Source of the DNA: Selenomonas sp.
Lineage (GTDB): Bacteria; Bacillota_C; Negativicutes; Selenomonadales; Selenomonadaceae
Direction of reading: 5' to 3'
DNA length: 25,121 bases
Assembly (NCBI RefSeq): GCF_024693525.1
Contig: NZ_JAILKR010000089.1
Span: forward strand, 1 to 25,121
Made by a program: the position numbers and the translations under genes. Numbering within the stretch: the first letter of the stretch is position 1; the number at the start of each line of letters is the position of its first letter. Below are positions 24,516 through 25,121 of the stretch, in pieces. The notes below the pieces were generated by a model. That model was not told the DNA's origin, did no database searches, and was given only the letters and a program-made list of their open reading frames with translations.

Positions 24516-24683
24516 ATGTTCCTGCATCGCACTTTGGAAGACCAGGGCTATCAGGCCACCCCGGAAATGAAAGCCCTTGCCCAGCAGGTAAAACCTTACA
24601 TCATGGACCAAAAACCGATCCCCCAGGAACTGCATGACGAATTCAAGACCATCTATGGCGACAAGGTAAAACGTACCAAATAA
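24516..24683 (+). CDS. Small ORF of 55 residues, family not recognised
   Basis: The ATG at 24516 has AAAGG 5 nt upstream and the frame runs 55 codons to TAA. The product begins MFLHRTLEDQGYQATPEM and ends YGDKVKRTK. It is hydrophilic and mostly helical in pattern, with no membrane segment and no cysteine. Codon use (many GCC, ACC, ATC and CAG codons) resembles the neighbouring genes, which supports coding. An in-frame TGA lies 12 bp before the ATG, so it is not the open end of a longer frame. It could be a genuine small protein or the surviving C-terminus of a larger lost gene. The long hairpin at 24690-24744 follows at once. Confidence 0.5.
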   Translation: MFLHRTLEDQGYQATPEMKALAQQVKPYIMDQKPIPQELHDEFKTIYGDKVKRTK

Positions 24684-24689
24684 AGCAAG

Positions 24690-24744
24690 TTTATCCTAAC
24701 AAAAAGGTGTCCGGAACATCCGGACACCTTTTTGTTAGGATAAA
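24690..24744. terminator. Very long perfect hairpin, bidirectional terminator
   Basis: A 26-bp perfect inverted repeat (24690-24715 and 24719-24744) with a 3-nt loop. The inner core is AAAAAGGTGTCCGGA/TCCGGACACCTTTTT, a classical terminator in both directions between the convergent small ORF and the aldo/keto reductase gene. A second, imperfect hairpin overlaps its right edge (TAAAATCC 24741-24748 with GGATTTTA 24762-24769). Confidence 0.85.
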
Positions 24745-24796
24745 ATCCATGGTTAGACCAAGGATTTTATATCACTTTACTTCCACCACCGGCAAT

Positions 24797-25121
24797 CTAT
24801 GCTTTGGTTACCGTTATTTTATTACCACTTTCAGTATTCTGTGCCATTACCCCCACCAGCTCATGCGGGATATAGCATTCTTCCAGATAAGCAATATCTG
24901 CTTTTGCAAACTCCAATTCTACCGCTTTGACCGCACCATCGATATGATGGCACTTGGTCGCCCCGGCCACCGGTGCCGTTACCTTCGTCAGCAGCCAGGC
25001 CAAAGCGATTTCCGTCATGGATACGCCATACGTATCGGCAAGCTCTGCCACGCGCAGGATGATTTTTTCATCAGCTTCAGCCGTGCCATCGTATTTGAGC
25101 TTGGCATAACTATCCTCAGCA
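24797..25121 (-). CDS. Aldo/keto reductase, C-terminal part (cut by window edge)
   Basis: The frame is open to the right edge, so the gene starts outside the window. About 107 C-terminal residues are present. VAELADTYGVSMTEIALAWL is the helix before the NADPH-binding strand, and KVTAPVAGATKCHHIDGAVKAVEL is the typical cofactor phosphate-binding region of the family. The tail PHELVGVMAQN resembles the YajO/aryl-alcohol dehydrogenase-like branch of NADPH-dependent reductases. The catalytic tetrad lies outside the window. The internal GTG at 25051 is not a start, because the family sequence continues upstream of it. Confidence 0.85.
   Translation of the reverse strand, partial: AEDSYAKLKYDGTAEADEKIILRVAELADTYGVSMTEIALAWLLTKVTAPVAGATKCHHIDGAVKAVELEFAKADIAYLEECYIPHELVGVMAQNTESGNKITVTKA

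Overview
This window looks like chromosome from an anaerobic member of the Negativicutes (Selenomonas/Megamonas/Mitsuokella-like). This is an inference from mid-range GC, strong GGAGG-type ribosome sites, a T-box leader, a FIST-type hybrid sensor kinase, UPF0210/UPF0237 genes, and a tgt-yajC-secD-secF gene order. Nearly every gene lies on the minus strand. The plus-strand genes are a secreted esterase, a D-amino-acid aminotransferase and one small ORF. No CRISPR array, prophage or insertion sequence was seen.

Region 1 (1-430): four tRNA genes (transcribed Asp-Gly-Cys-Gly; the two Gly genes are identical) behind a perfect-consensus promoter. Region 2 (428-3640): a small membrane-anchored protein of unknown function, then a padR-Gfo/Idh/MocA pair divergent from an exported cinnamoyl/feruloyl-type esterase. 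The intergenic region carries two matching TGTA-N6-TACA inverted repeats that look like PadR operators. Region 3 (3643-7000): a decayed two-gene signalling operon, made of a receiver-like protein and a FIST-histidine kinase-receiver hybrid. It carries stops, frameshifts, deletions and a template-switch insertion, yet keeps a good promoter with a Fur box.

Region 4 (7050-8490): a solitary trpB with a long leader. Region 5 (8446-13940): one long operon, tgt-yajC-5-FTHF cyclo-ligase-PP2C phosphatase-small P-loop NTPase-secD-secF, from a clear promoter to a clear terminator. Region 6 (13974-16460): nicotinate phosphoribosyltransferase followed by aroE. Region 7 (16470-18010): a UPF0158 gene followed by an exported homologue of family II (DHH) inorganic pyrophosphatase that has lost most metal ligands; this is the most unusual protein in the window.

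Region 8 (18058-20364): aroF-tyrA under a T-box riboswitch, probably tyrosine-specific. Region 9 (20421-21532): nth and a short ArgA-like acetyltransferase. Region 10 (21563-23414): an ACT-domain regulator and its UPF0210 partner, separated by a cluster of GTCA-type repeats. Region 11 (23476-25121): D-alanine aminotransferase, a 55-residue ORF, a very long perfect hairpin, and the 3' part of an aldo/keto reductase cut by the window edge. Aromatic amino acid synthesis (aroE, aroF, tyrA, trpB) recurs across the window but in separate transcription units.
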